Part shown: positions 9,006 through 15,527 of the stretch, one piece after another
Position numbering within the stretch: the stretch's first letter is position 1
How the letters are laid out: the number at the start of each line of letters is the position of its first letter
NCBI GenBank assembly: GCA_030431455.1
Contig: JAUIJE010000009.1
Span: 248,001-312,000, forward strand
Source of the DNA: a bacterium
GTDB lineage: Bacteria > Myxococcota > UBA727 > JAUIJE01
DNA length: 64,000 nt
Direction: 5' to 3'
The notes under the pieces: model-generated
Seen by the model: only the letters and a program-made list of their open reading frames with translations
Databases searched by the model: none
Told to the model about the DNA's origin: nothing
Program-made: the position numbers and the translations under genes

Positions 9006-9019
9006 TTACCAGTCGGTAA
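9006..9019. promoter_or_regulatory. candidate TetR operator
   Basis: TTACC (9006-9010), AGTC, GGTAA (9015-9019) form a perfect inverted repeat. It sits just ahead of the tetR start, where TetR proteins commonly bind to control themselves and their pump genes. TTACCGACTGGTAA-like palindromes are a familiar form of AcrR/TetR sites. The same region also precedes the divergent cdnL gene, but the distance (about 250 bases) argues against control of it. Confidence 0.6.
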
Positions 9020-9148
9020 ACAACCGCGCACCCCGAAGGCCAGATCCTCCGCCAAGGCCGTCCCGGGGGCGGCCGGGGCCGCGCGAATGGGCCGGCCAAA
9101 CACGCCTGGGATCAGGCAAAATTGCGCCCGCGGAGGTCCTTGGCTAGC

Positions 9149-9177
9149 TTGCATAAGGACTCACTTTTCTTTACAAA
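9149..9177 (+). promoter_or_regulatory. candidate cdnL promoter
   Basis: TTGCAT (9149-9154), 17 bases, TACAAA (9172-9177). An overlapping alternative is TTGCGC (9122-9127), 17 bases, TAGCTT (9145-9150). Either gives a leader of roughly 85-110 bases before the cdnL start at 9269. Both are housekeeping-type matches; which is used cannot be told from sequence. Confidence 0.4.
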
Positions 9178-9268
9178 CCGAGCCCTTGGCAGAGGGATCA
9201 GCTTCTGCCCCCAGCATCGAATGGGGCCTGGTTCGGCCCTGTGAGAACCGTCGTGAAAGGTCGGATAG

Positions 9269-9769
9269 ATGGATACATTTAAGGTTGGTGACAAGGCGGT
9301 CTATCCCGGTCACGGCGTCACCGAGGTGATCGCCATCGAGGAGATGGAAATCAGTGGCCAGCAGCTCAGCGTGTACGTGCTCGAGCTCCTCGACGGCAGC
9401 CAACGCGAACGCACCAAGATGTACATCCCGACGTCCAACGTGCAGAGCGTCGGCATGCGCGAGATCATCTCCGAAGACGAAGCCGAGCAGGTGTTCAAGA
9501 TTCTGCGGAAAAAGGAAAAGGTCGTCGAGTCCACGACGTGGAACCGTCGCTACCGGGAGTACGTCGAGAAGATCAAGACCGGCTCGGTGTTCGAGGTGGC
9601 CAAGGTCATGCGCGACCTCTACCTGCTGAAAGCGGACAAGGACCTCTCGTTCGGCGAGCGCAAGATGCTCGACGCGGCGCGTTCTCTGCTCATCAAGGAG
9701 CTGGCCATCGCCAAGAACATGACCGAGGACGAGGTCGACAACGAGTTGCGGACCATCTTCAAGGTCTGA
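9269..9769 (+). CDS. cdnL: CdnL/CarD-family RNA polymerase-binding regulator
   Basis: The 166-residue product has the CarD_CdnL_TRCF Tudor-like domain at residues 1-65 (FKVGDKAVYPGHGVTEV and MYIPTSN), which binds the RNA polymerase beta subunit. An all-helical C-terminal domain (about 70-160) ends with RKMLDAARSLLIKELA, the DNA-facing part. Length and layout match Myxococcus CdnL (about 164 residues) rather than the larger CarD, which has an added HMGA-like tail. By family knowledge it stabilises open complexes at rRNA and housekeeping promoters. AAAGG lies about nine bases before the ATG. It is monocistronic or nearly so: a strong terminator follows within 50 bases. Confidence 0.95.
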   Translation: MDTFKVGDKAVYPGHGVTEVIAIEEMEISGQQLSVYVLELLDGSQRERTKMYIPTSNVQSVGMREIISEDEAEQVFKILRKKEKVVESTTWNRRYREYVEKIKTGSVFEVAKVMRDLYLLKADKDLSFGERKMLDAARSLLIKELAIAKNMTEDEVDNELRTIFKV

Positions 9770-9818
9770 GCGACCCCGCGGCGCCGGCCCGTCGTCGGCG
9801 GCGGTCTGGGCGATGGTG

Positions 9819-9843
9819 CGCGGCCTCTCGAGGCCGCGTTTTT
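9819..9843 (+). terminator. rho-independent terminator after cdnL
   Basis: CGCGGCCT (9819-9826), loop CTCG, AGGCCGCG (9831-9838), then five T (9839-9843). This is a perfect 8-bp GC stem with a tetraloop and a U-tract, the clearest intrinsic terminator in the window. It isolates cdnL from the IspD-like gene 117 bases further on. Confidence 0.85.
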
Positions 9844-9960
9844 CGTGGGGCCCGTGGGCGACGGCATGAACCACATCGCCACGGTGGGGCGAGGATTTCG
9901 GAAACCGCGCCAAAGTGCGCTACAACCTTCACTCGGCCGGTCCGGCCTCGAGGAGGGATC

Positions 9961-10740
9961 ATGCTGGGGTTGATCGTGGTGGCGGTGGACGGTTCCGACG
10001 GTCTCGCGGCGCACGCGGTCCTCGACGAGCTGCTCGGGGTGCCGGTGCTCGCGCGGTCCATCGCGGGTGCGCTCCCCGCCGACGAGTCGGTGACCGGGGT
10101 GCTCGTGGTGCCGCAGGAGCTGTGCGACAAAGTACAAGCCGACGTCGTCGAGCGCTTCGGGTTTGACGAAATCGACCGGGTGGTGAGCGGCGGTCCGGGC
10201 ATGGCCGCGGCGGTGCAAGCCGGCTTGAGCGCGCTCCCCGACGACGTCGAGACCGTGATCGTGCAGCACGGGGCCCAGGCGTTGTGTCCCATGGGTCTGG
10301 TCGAGCGGGTGGTGCAGGCGGCCCGGGATGGTGGCGCGGCCGCCCCCGGGGTGCGGTTGCTGGGCACGGTGGTCAACGCCGCGGGCGACGACGTGGAAGC
10401 GGCCGCGGGCGGGCACAACCTGCGGCAGCTGCAGGGGCCCCAGGCGTTCGCGGTGGGCGACCTCAAAGAAGCGGTGGGCAACGCGGGCGACGGGGCGGCG
10501 GTGAGCCAAGACCCCGCCCAGTGGGCGTTGGCCGCGGGCGGCAAGCTCGCGGTGATCGACGGGGACGCCGACAACATGTTGCTGCGCGACGCGGCCGACG
10601 TGGGACGCGCCATCGAGGTGTTTTCCCGCCGCGCGGTGGAGTTTCCGTTCGTGTACCCGCGCGACCTGCTGCCCGACGATCCGCTCGCCGACGCGCTGGC
10701 CCCCGGGGACAGCGGCGAAGGGCAGGGCGCGTCGGAATAG
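9961..10740 (+). CDS. IspD-like nucleotidyltransferase fold protein lacking catalytic residues
   Basis: The 259-residue product aligns along its whole length with IspD (2-C-methylerythritol 4-phosphate cytidylyltransferase) but key motifs are changed. The nucleotide loop AAGxGxRM-G is replaced by VAVDGSDGLAAHAV. The GG-RxDSV motif reads SGGPGMAAAVQ, the HDAARP motif reads QHGAQAL, DTxK reads GTVVN, and the C-terminal NIKIT reads NMLLR. The scaffold phrases (LGVPVLARSI, GPQAFAVGDL, DAADVGRAIEVF) remain. The order CarD-IspD is common in bacteria, so this is probably a decayed or repurposed orthologue, not a random homologue. AGGAGG precedes the ATG. If no other ispD exists the pathway role must be re-examined. 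Confidence 0.7.
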   Translation: MLGLIVVAVDGSDGLAAHAVLDELLGVPVLARSIAGALPADESVTGVLVVPQELCDKVQADVVERFGFDEIDRVVSGGPGMAAAVQAGLSALPDDVETVIVQHGAQALCPMGLVERVVQAARDGGAAAPGVRLLGTVVNAAGDDVEAAAGGHNLRQLQGPQAFAVGDLKEAVGNAGDGAAVSQDPAQWALAAGGKLAVIDGDADNMLLRDAADVGRAIEVFSRRAVEFPFVYPRDLLPDDPLADALAPGDSGEGQGASE

Positions 10741-10813
10741 GCGCCCGCCGACGGGCGGCGAGATCGTTCCCGCCCCGGTGCCGTTCATGGCCTGTATTGG
10801 GTAAAGGAACGGC

Positions 10814-11470
10814 ATGGCCAGCAAAAAAACAGACCGCGAGCTCGAGGCGTTCATGGACGCGGACATCGTCGAAGGCCGACGGGTCCGCAAGGTTCAAGTT
10901 CAGCCTCGCCGGGCGTTGTTGTTCGGGGCCAGCCTGGTCGCCTTGGTGTGGCTCGCGTCCGATTGGGTCGACGAGCTCAGGTACAACTTCTCGTCCCAGG
11001 AGGTGACCGACCTCGGGCCCGCGCTCGATTTGCCCGACGTGCCATTGCCGCTGGAGGCGTACGTCACCATGGAGGGCGTGTTGGGCAACAAGGCCGCGAC
11101 CATCTCGGGCATGTTGCGGCCCAAGTCGTTGCGCGGGGGGCCGGTGCAGATTCGCCAGATGCTGGGCACGCCGGTGTTCGTCGAGTTCGACCAGGACAAG
11201 TACCTCGACGTGTTCACCCCGTTCACCCAGGTCACGGTCACCGGCCGGCTCACCGACTTTTCGCCCGGCTCGGAGCTCGAGCGGGTGCGGCAATACTTTG
11301 TGCAGACCCTGGGCGCGGACGTGCCCCCCGACGCCCGGCTGCTCATCGTCGATGAAAAGCCCGGTGAGATGACGCGATATCCGGTGGCGATGCTGGTCTT
11401 TTTCCTGTTGGGGTTGCTGAGTTGTGCGTTGTTCGTCAAAAGTTCGGTTCGAACCGAAATTGAGCGCTAG
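10814..11470 (+). CDS. hypothetical two-TM membrane protein next to cysS
   Basis: The 218-residue product starts at ATG 10814 with AAAGGA upstream. After a charged N-terminus of about 34 residues comes a transmembrane helix (ALLFGASLVALVWLASDW). A soluble domain of about 130 residues follows, with beta-rich phrases (TMEGVLGNKAATISGML and VTVTGRLTDFS) that look like an OB-fold strand pattern. A second helix near the C-terminus (VAMLVFFLLGLLSCALFV) ends in a short basic tail. The soluble part should face the periplasm. It lies 23 bases before cysS and is probably co-transcribed with it. I do not recognise the family. Confidence 0.75.
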   Translation: MASKKTDRELEAFMDADIVEGRRVRKVQVQPRRALLFGASLVALVWLASDWVDELRYNFSSQEVTDLGPALDLPDVPLPLEAYVTMEGVLGNKAATISGMLRPKSLRGGPVQIRQMLGTPVFVEFDQDKYLDVFTPFTQVTVTGRLTDFSPGSELERVRQYFVQTLGADVPPDARLLIVDEKPGEMTRYPVAMLVFFLLGLLSCALFVKSSVRTEIER

Positions 11471-11493
11471 CCGCGCTCGGTGAAGAGACCGTC

Positions 11494-13149
11494 ATGACCC
11501 TGCGCCTGTACAACACCCTGACCAAACAAAAAGAAGAGTTCGTGCCCCTCGAGGCGGGCAAGGTCCGGATGTACGTCTGCGGGGTGACCCCCTACGACCT
11601 GTCCCACGTCGGACACGCGCGCTGCTACGTGGCCTTTGACGTCGTGCAGCGGTGGCTGCGGACCAAGTACGAGGTCACCTACGTCCGCAACTTCACCGAC
11701 GTGGAGGACAAGATCATCGCCCGGGGCAACGAGATCGGGGAGGACCCCATCGCGTTGGCGGCCCGGTTCATCGACGAGTATCACGCGGACATGGACGCCC
11801 TCGGGGTGGCCCAGGCCGACGTCGAGCCCAAGGTCTCGACCCACATCGAGCAGATCGCGGCGTTCGTGAAGAAGCTTGAAGACGAAGGGTACGCCTACCG
11901 GGTGGACAGCGGCAGCGACGTCGAGGGGGCGGGGAGTGACGTCTACTACCGGGTCAAAAAGTTCGGGACGTACACCGACCTCTCCGGGCGCAACCTCGAC
12001 GACATGTTGAGCGGGGCCCGGGTGGACGTGGACAGCCGCAAGGAGTCGCCGCTCGACTTTGCCCTCTGGAAAAGTGCCAAGCCAGGCGAGCCCAAGTGGG
12101 CCTCGCCCTTCGGGCAGGGCCGGCCGGGTTGGCACATCGAGTGCTCGGTGATGGCGGCCGAACACCTGGGCCAGACCTTCGACATCCACGGCGGGGGCAA
12201 GGACCTGATCTTTCCCCACCACACCAATGAGATTGCACAGTCCGAGGCCTGCCACGGGGGGGCGAAGTTCGTCCGGTATTGGATGCACAACGGGTTCGTC
12301 AACGTCCAGGACGAGGACACCTGCCCGGTGTCGCAGCGCCCGTTGGGGCACATCCCCGTCGAGGACCGCATCAGCGCCGAGTACAACGGGCAACGGTATT
12401 TCTTCTCCAGCGCCCAGTGCCTGGAGAAGTTCAAGGCCGACCCCGAGACCTACCTGAAGATGTCGAAGTCGTTGGGCAACTTCTTCACCATCCGTGACGT
12501 GCTCGCGCGCTTCACCGCCGAGTCCTTGCGGTGGCTGCTGCTGAGCACCCACTACCGCAACCCCATCGGGTTCTCGCCGCGGCTCCTCGAGGAAGCGGAG
12601 CGGCGGGTGGCCTACGTGTACGAAACGTTCCAGAAGGTCAGCGAGTACTTGGGGCAACATGAGCCCGACGACGGCCCCGGCCTGAAGGAGACCTTCGCCC
12701 ACGACAGCGCCCCCTTCGACCCCTATGCACAGTTCTGCGCGGGGCTGGACGACGACTTCTCCACCCCGGTGGCGATGGCCGCGTTCGTGGAGATGCTCAA
12801 GGTCGCCAACCTCCTCGTCACCGGCCGGGAAAAAGAACTCATCGGCAAGAAGCTCAAGCCCAAGGACCGCGCGCGCCTGCTCACCGAGTGGCAGGGCGAG
12901 GTGGGCAAAATGGTCGCCATTCTCGGCATCGGCCAAAAGGACCCGGCGGCGTTCTTGCTCGCCCAGCGGGCCCTGCGGGTGAAGGCCATGGACATCGACG
13001 AGAGCGAGGTCGAACGGTTGCTCGCCCAGCGTGGCACCGCCCGGGCCAACAAAGACTGGGCCGCGGCGGATGAAGCCCGCGACGCGCTCAAGGCCATGGG
13101 CATCGAGGTGCGGGACACCAGCGCGGGCCAGGACTGGTCGGTGGCCTGA
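11494..13149 (+). CDS. cysS: cysteinyl-tRNA synthetase with an inserted YHS-like domain
   Basis: This class I synthetase charges tRNA-Cys with cysteine. The catalytic zinc ligands of the family are present (Cys in MYVCGVTPYD, Cys in WHIECSVM, and His and Glu in HHTNEIAQSE), as are the HIGH-type motif (SHVGHARCY) and KMSKSLGNF at residues 322-330. The anticodon-binding DALR region follows. At 551 residues it is about 90 longer than E. coli CysRS. Fifty of these (272-321) form an extra domain between HNGFVNV and KMSKS, described separately; a smaller insertion sits near residue 140. The start at ATG 11494 has GGTGAAGAG upstream. The reading frame is intact on both sides of the insert. Confidence 0.97.
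   Translation: MTLRLYNTLTKQKEEFVPLEAGKVRMYVCGVTPYDLSHVGHARCYVAFDVVQRWLRTKYEVTYVRNFTDVEDKIIARGNEIGEDPIALAARFIDEYHADMDALGVAQADVEPKVSTHIEQIAAFVKKLEDEGYAYRVDSGSDVEGAGSDVYYRVKKFGTYTDLSGRNLDDMLSGARVDVDSRKESPLDFALWKSAKPGEPKWASPFGQGRPGWHIECSVMAAEHLGQTFDIHGGGKDLIFPHHTNEIAQSEACHGGAKFVRYWMHNGFVNVQDEDTCPVSQRPLGHIPVEDRISAEYNGQRYFFSSAQCLEKFKADPETYLKMSKSLGNFFTIRDVLARFTAESLRWLLLSTHYRNPIGFSPRLLEEAERRVAYVYETFQKVSEYLGQHEPDDGPGLKETFAHDSAPFDPYAQFCAGLDDDFSTPVAMAAFVEMLKVANLLVTGREKELIGKKLKPKDRARLLTEWQGEVGKMVAILGIGQKDPAAFLLAQRALRVKAMDIDESEVERLLAQRGTARANKDWAAADEARDALKAMGIEVRDTSAGQDWSVA
12307..12456 (+). other. YHS-like domain inserted in CysRS before KMSKS
   Basis: Residues 272-321 of CysRS read, in pieces, CPVSQRPLGHIPVED, YNGQRYFFSSAQC and LEKFKADPETYL. 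This is the pattern of YHS-type small metal-binding domains, in the variant 'CPV(T/S)GxxLG...Gr.v..CC..C...F..dP.kYl'. The first and last Cys (277 and 309) are kept, while the usual middle Cys pair is Ser-Ser. Ordinary CysRS enzymes go straight from NGFVNV to the KMSKS loop. The insertion is in frame, with no repeat or scar at its edges. Confidence 0.8.
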
Positions 13150-13228
13150 GCGACGACGCGGCGGTCGGGCCTGCCTCAGTTTTTTTGGCCCGCGCGCCGA
13201 GGGGCGCGGGTACGCCGCGCCCGGGTGC

Positions 13229-13245
13229 TTGGCATTTGCATTGCA
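13229..13245 (+). promoter_or_regulatory. candidate sigma54 promoter
   Basis: TTGGCATTTGCATTGCA contains GG (13231-13232) and GC (13243-13244) with exactly ten bases between, fitting the -24/-12 pattern TGGCAY-N5-TTGCA. Transcription would begin near 13256, about 22 bases before the ATG at 13278 and ahead of its GGAGG site. Sigma54 use implies an enhancer-binding activator elsewhere. No other match of this quality was found in the window. Confidence 0.55.
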
Positions 13246-13277
13246 GTCTTCGAGCGCAAACCGCATCGGAGGAACGC

Positions 13278-14114
13278 ATGCACAAGACAATGACATGGGC
13301 TGGACTGTGGGTGGCCACGTTGTTCGCGGGGGGCGCGGCCGCGCAAGCTGCCTCAGACGCACTGGTGGCCCCGCCCAACAACATTGATTGGGTCGCCATC
13401 GGCGAGGGCGGCGCGGTCCCCGAAGGCGGTGGCTTTTTCATCGGGGTCACCGAGACCACCGGGACGCTGCGCGCGGAGATCGCCGGCACCGCCCTGGAGA
13501 CGGTGGACCTGGCGTCGGTGATCGACGGCATCGCGACCTACCCGCGGGTGTTGTTCGTGAAGGTGCCGGGCGCGGACGGCGACAGCGCCAACGTGGACCT
13601 GTTCTTCGAGGGCGACGTGGCCGGGGCCCAGACCCAATCGGTGCAGTTGGTGGCCGCGGACGACGAGGCGCCCACCGTGACCTTCACCGCCGACGACATC
13701 GAGCTGCAGTTCCTGGACGAGCAGGCCGGGCCGCTCGACGCGTGCACCAACCAGTATTTCGCTTCGTTGTCCTCGGACCGCATCGTGGCCAGCGACCACG
13801 GGGTGCTCGTGCTCGACGCCCCGTCGGGCCAGGCCACCCCCGCGATGCCCGCGGGGGGCCCGGGCAGCTTGGTGGCCTGGGGCGAGACCGACGCGGAGAC
13901 CGCCTGCCTGATGACGTGGATGGTGGACCTCGGGCTCAACGTCGGCCAATCCGATGCTGTGTGCAAAGACATTGTGGTCCCGGACTCGACCTGTGAGACC
14001 GTGCCCAATCCCCTCGGCGGGTGTTCGGGCACCGAGGTGCCCCGCGGGGGCGCGCTCGGGGGCGGGTTGGCCCTTGTGCTGTTGGGGGCGAGCCTGCGCC
14101 GTCGACGACGCTGA
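13278..14114 (+). CDS. secreted protein with MYXO-CTERM-like C-terminal sorting signal
   Basis: The 278-residue product starts at ATG 13278 with GGAGG at 13268-13272. Residues 1-25 are a Sec signal peptide ending near AAAQA. The C-terminus has Cys and PRGG (GCSGTEVPRGG) followed by a hydrophobic helix (ALGGGLALVLLGASL) and five or more Arg. This Cys-helix-Arg layout is that of MYXO-CTERM surface-anchoring tails, processed by myxosortases in myxobacteria. The middle part is beta-rich and acidic, with several Cys (CTNQYF, ACLMTW, CKDIVV, CETVPN) that could form disulfides. Function is unknown. A candidate sigma54 promoter is upstream. It converges on the next gene with 12 bases between. Confidence 0.82.
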   Translation: MHKTMTWAGLWVATLFAGGAAAQAASDALVAPPNNIDWVAIGEGGAVPEGGGFFIGVTETTGTLRAEIAGTALETVDLASVIDGIATYPRVLFVKVPGADGDSANVDLFFEGDVAGAQTQSVQLVAADDEAPTVTFTADDIELQFLDEQAGPLDACTNQYFASLSSDRIVASDHGVLVLDAPSGQATPAMPAGGPGSLVAWGETDAETACLMTWMVDLGLNVGQSDAVCKDIVVPDSTCETVPNPLGGCSGTEVPRGGALGGGLALVLLGASLRRRRR

Positions 14115-14126
14115 CCGCGCGCGGGC

Positions 14127-15347
14127 TCAGACCATGAGGTCGAGCCCGTAGGCCACGCCCTGTTGGCCGAACACCAACAGCACCTCCGCGCCCTCTTCGG
14201 TGCCGGCCTCGGCTCCCGCGGCCACGAACACCGCGAGGTCGTCGCCGTGGGCGGTGCGCAGGTCCGCGAGCAACGCATCGAACTGCGCGCGGCGGGTGTC
14301 CGCGGACTCGGCCAGGCCGAACTTCGTGTCCAAAAAGGTGAACAGCTGGGGACCGGTCATCGCCTGGTAGTCGGCGCTCGGCCCCGTGCCCCCGAACACG
14401 CCGGCGTGCAGCTCGTAGGCGCGGTCGAGGTCGATGTCTTGGCCGGGGGTGAACCGGGCCCGGGTGGCCACGTGCTCGTCGAGGGCCAGGGTGTAGGCGA
14501 GCTCGGCGAAACGCGGGGCGAGCTTTTCCGCGGTGCGCTCGGTGAGCACTTCCCGGCCGCTGGCCAAGAGCGCGGGGCGGTCCTGCGCGGGCCGGAGGAC
14601 ACCCCCCTCGATCATCTGGCCGATGAGCAAGAAGGCCTTGGCCGAGGTCGAGAACCGCCCGATTTCTTTTTGGGAATAGCCGTTTCGGTTCTCGTCTTTG
14701 CTGCGCAGGAACTTCTTGTCCGCGTAGGCGAGGGCTTTTTCGATGTCGGCCGAGGTCACCCGCGCGCCCTTTTTCGCGTCCCGGTGGTCGATGTGGCCGA
14801 ACCAGAACGCCACCGCCAGCGCCTCGGTCCCGCGCCCGCTTTGGGTGAGCTTGTCGACGAGGGCGTCCTTGTCCGCGCGGGAGATGATGCCGTCGGTGGA
14901 CGCGCGGTTGATCAGGGCGGCGACGTGCTCCATGCCCTGCTGGGGGATGCGGTGGGCGACGCGCCCGGGGCGGGCCTCGAGCCGGAGCACCTGACCGAGC
15001 TCGAGCAGGGCTTTGCCCGCGCCCTTGAGCTGTTCGATCTCGGCCCGGCTCAGGACCCCGTCGAGGTTGAGGTCGGCGTCCTCGAGCATCTCGTCGATGA
15101 CGGGCGCGTGGGCGCGCAGGTCGTAGCCGGTGACCCGCGCCCCGCGGGTGGTGTCGGCGAGGTCGATGGCGGCGAAGATTTGTTCGGCCGCGAGGGCTTC
15201 GGTGCCCCGTCCCGCGGTGCGCAGCTCGTCGATCAGCTGGGCGGCGTCCGCGCGCGAGACGATGCCGTCCCGGCCGGCGGCCTGCTCGAGCAGGGTCTTG
15301 ACGTGGGCAAAGGCATCTTGGCCGGCGGTGCGGGAAATCGGGGGCAT
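14127..15347 (-). CDS. hypothetical protein with duplicated EF-hand-like modules
   Basis: The 406-residue product has no signal peptide. It contains two homologous segments of about 110 residues. The first (about 14-125) has RDGIVSRADAAQLIDEL, GRGTEALA and DADLNLDGVLSRAEIEQL. The second (about 139-250) has TDGIISRADKDALVDKL, GRGTEALA and KDENRNGYSQKEI. DADLNLDGVLSRAE fits the EF-hand calcium loop well (Asp at 1, 3 and 5, Gly at 6, Glu at 12); the others are partial or degenerate. The last 150 residues form a different domain ending LVFGQQGVAYGLDLMV. AGGAG precedes the ATG at 15347. A calcium-dependent structural or effector role is possible; I do not recognise the family. Confidence 0.8.
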   Translation of the reverse strand: MPPISRTAGQDAFAHVKTLLEQAAGRDGIVSRADAAQLIDELRTAGRGTEALAAEQIFAAIDLADTTRGARVTGYDLRAHAPVIDEMLEDADLNLDGVLSRAEIEQLKGAGKALLELGQVLRLEARPGRVAHRIPQQGMEHVAALINRASTDGIISRADKDALVDKLTQSGRGTEALAVAFWFGHIDHRDAKKGARVTSADIEKALAYADKKFLRSKDENRNGYSQKEIGRFSTSAKAFLLIGQMIEGGVLRPAQDRPALLASGREVLTERTAEKLAPRFAELAYTLALDEHVATRARFTPGQDIDLDRAYELHAGVFGGTGPSADYQAMTGPQLFTFLDTKFGLAESADTRRAQFDALLADLRTAHGDDLAVFVAAGAEAGTEEGAEVLLVFGQQGVAYGLDLMV

Positions 15348-15527
15348 ACGACGCTCCTGTGACCGTCAATGTAGCGCCGGGCGGGTGATTTTGGCGCGCG
15401 GTGGGGTGCGGGGCACAGGCATCAGCGGCGGGGGAGAACCGACGCTGACAGTTGCGGTAAGTATCTGAATTCATGTAGAAAAATGAATGGCACCAAAACT
15501 GCTGTGGGGAAGGGTGCGAGGTGCATC

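Noticed and set aside
9141-9152. TGGC...TTGC near the cdnL promoter as a sigma54 site
   Set aside because: The GG and GC are only seven bases apart; sigma54 promoters need ten.
11443-11458. Perfect 16-bp palindrome TTCGGTTCGAACCGAA
   Set aside because: It lies inside the coding region of a membrane protein, and about one palindrome of this size is expected by chance in the window.
13166-13192. Inverted repeat CGGGCC/GGCCCG with seven T between the arms, after cysS
   Set aside because: The T-run lies in the loop and not after the stem, so it does not make an intrinsic terminator.
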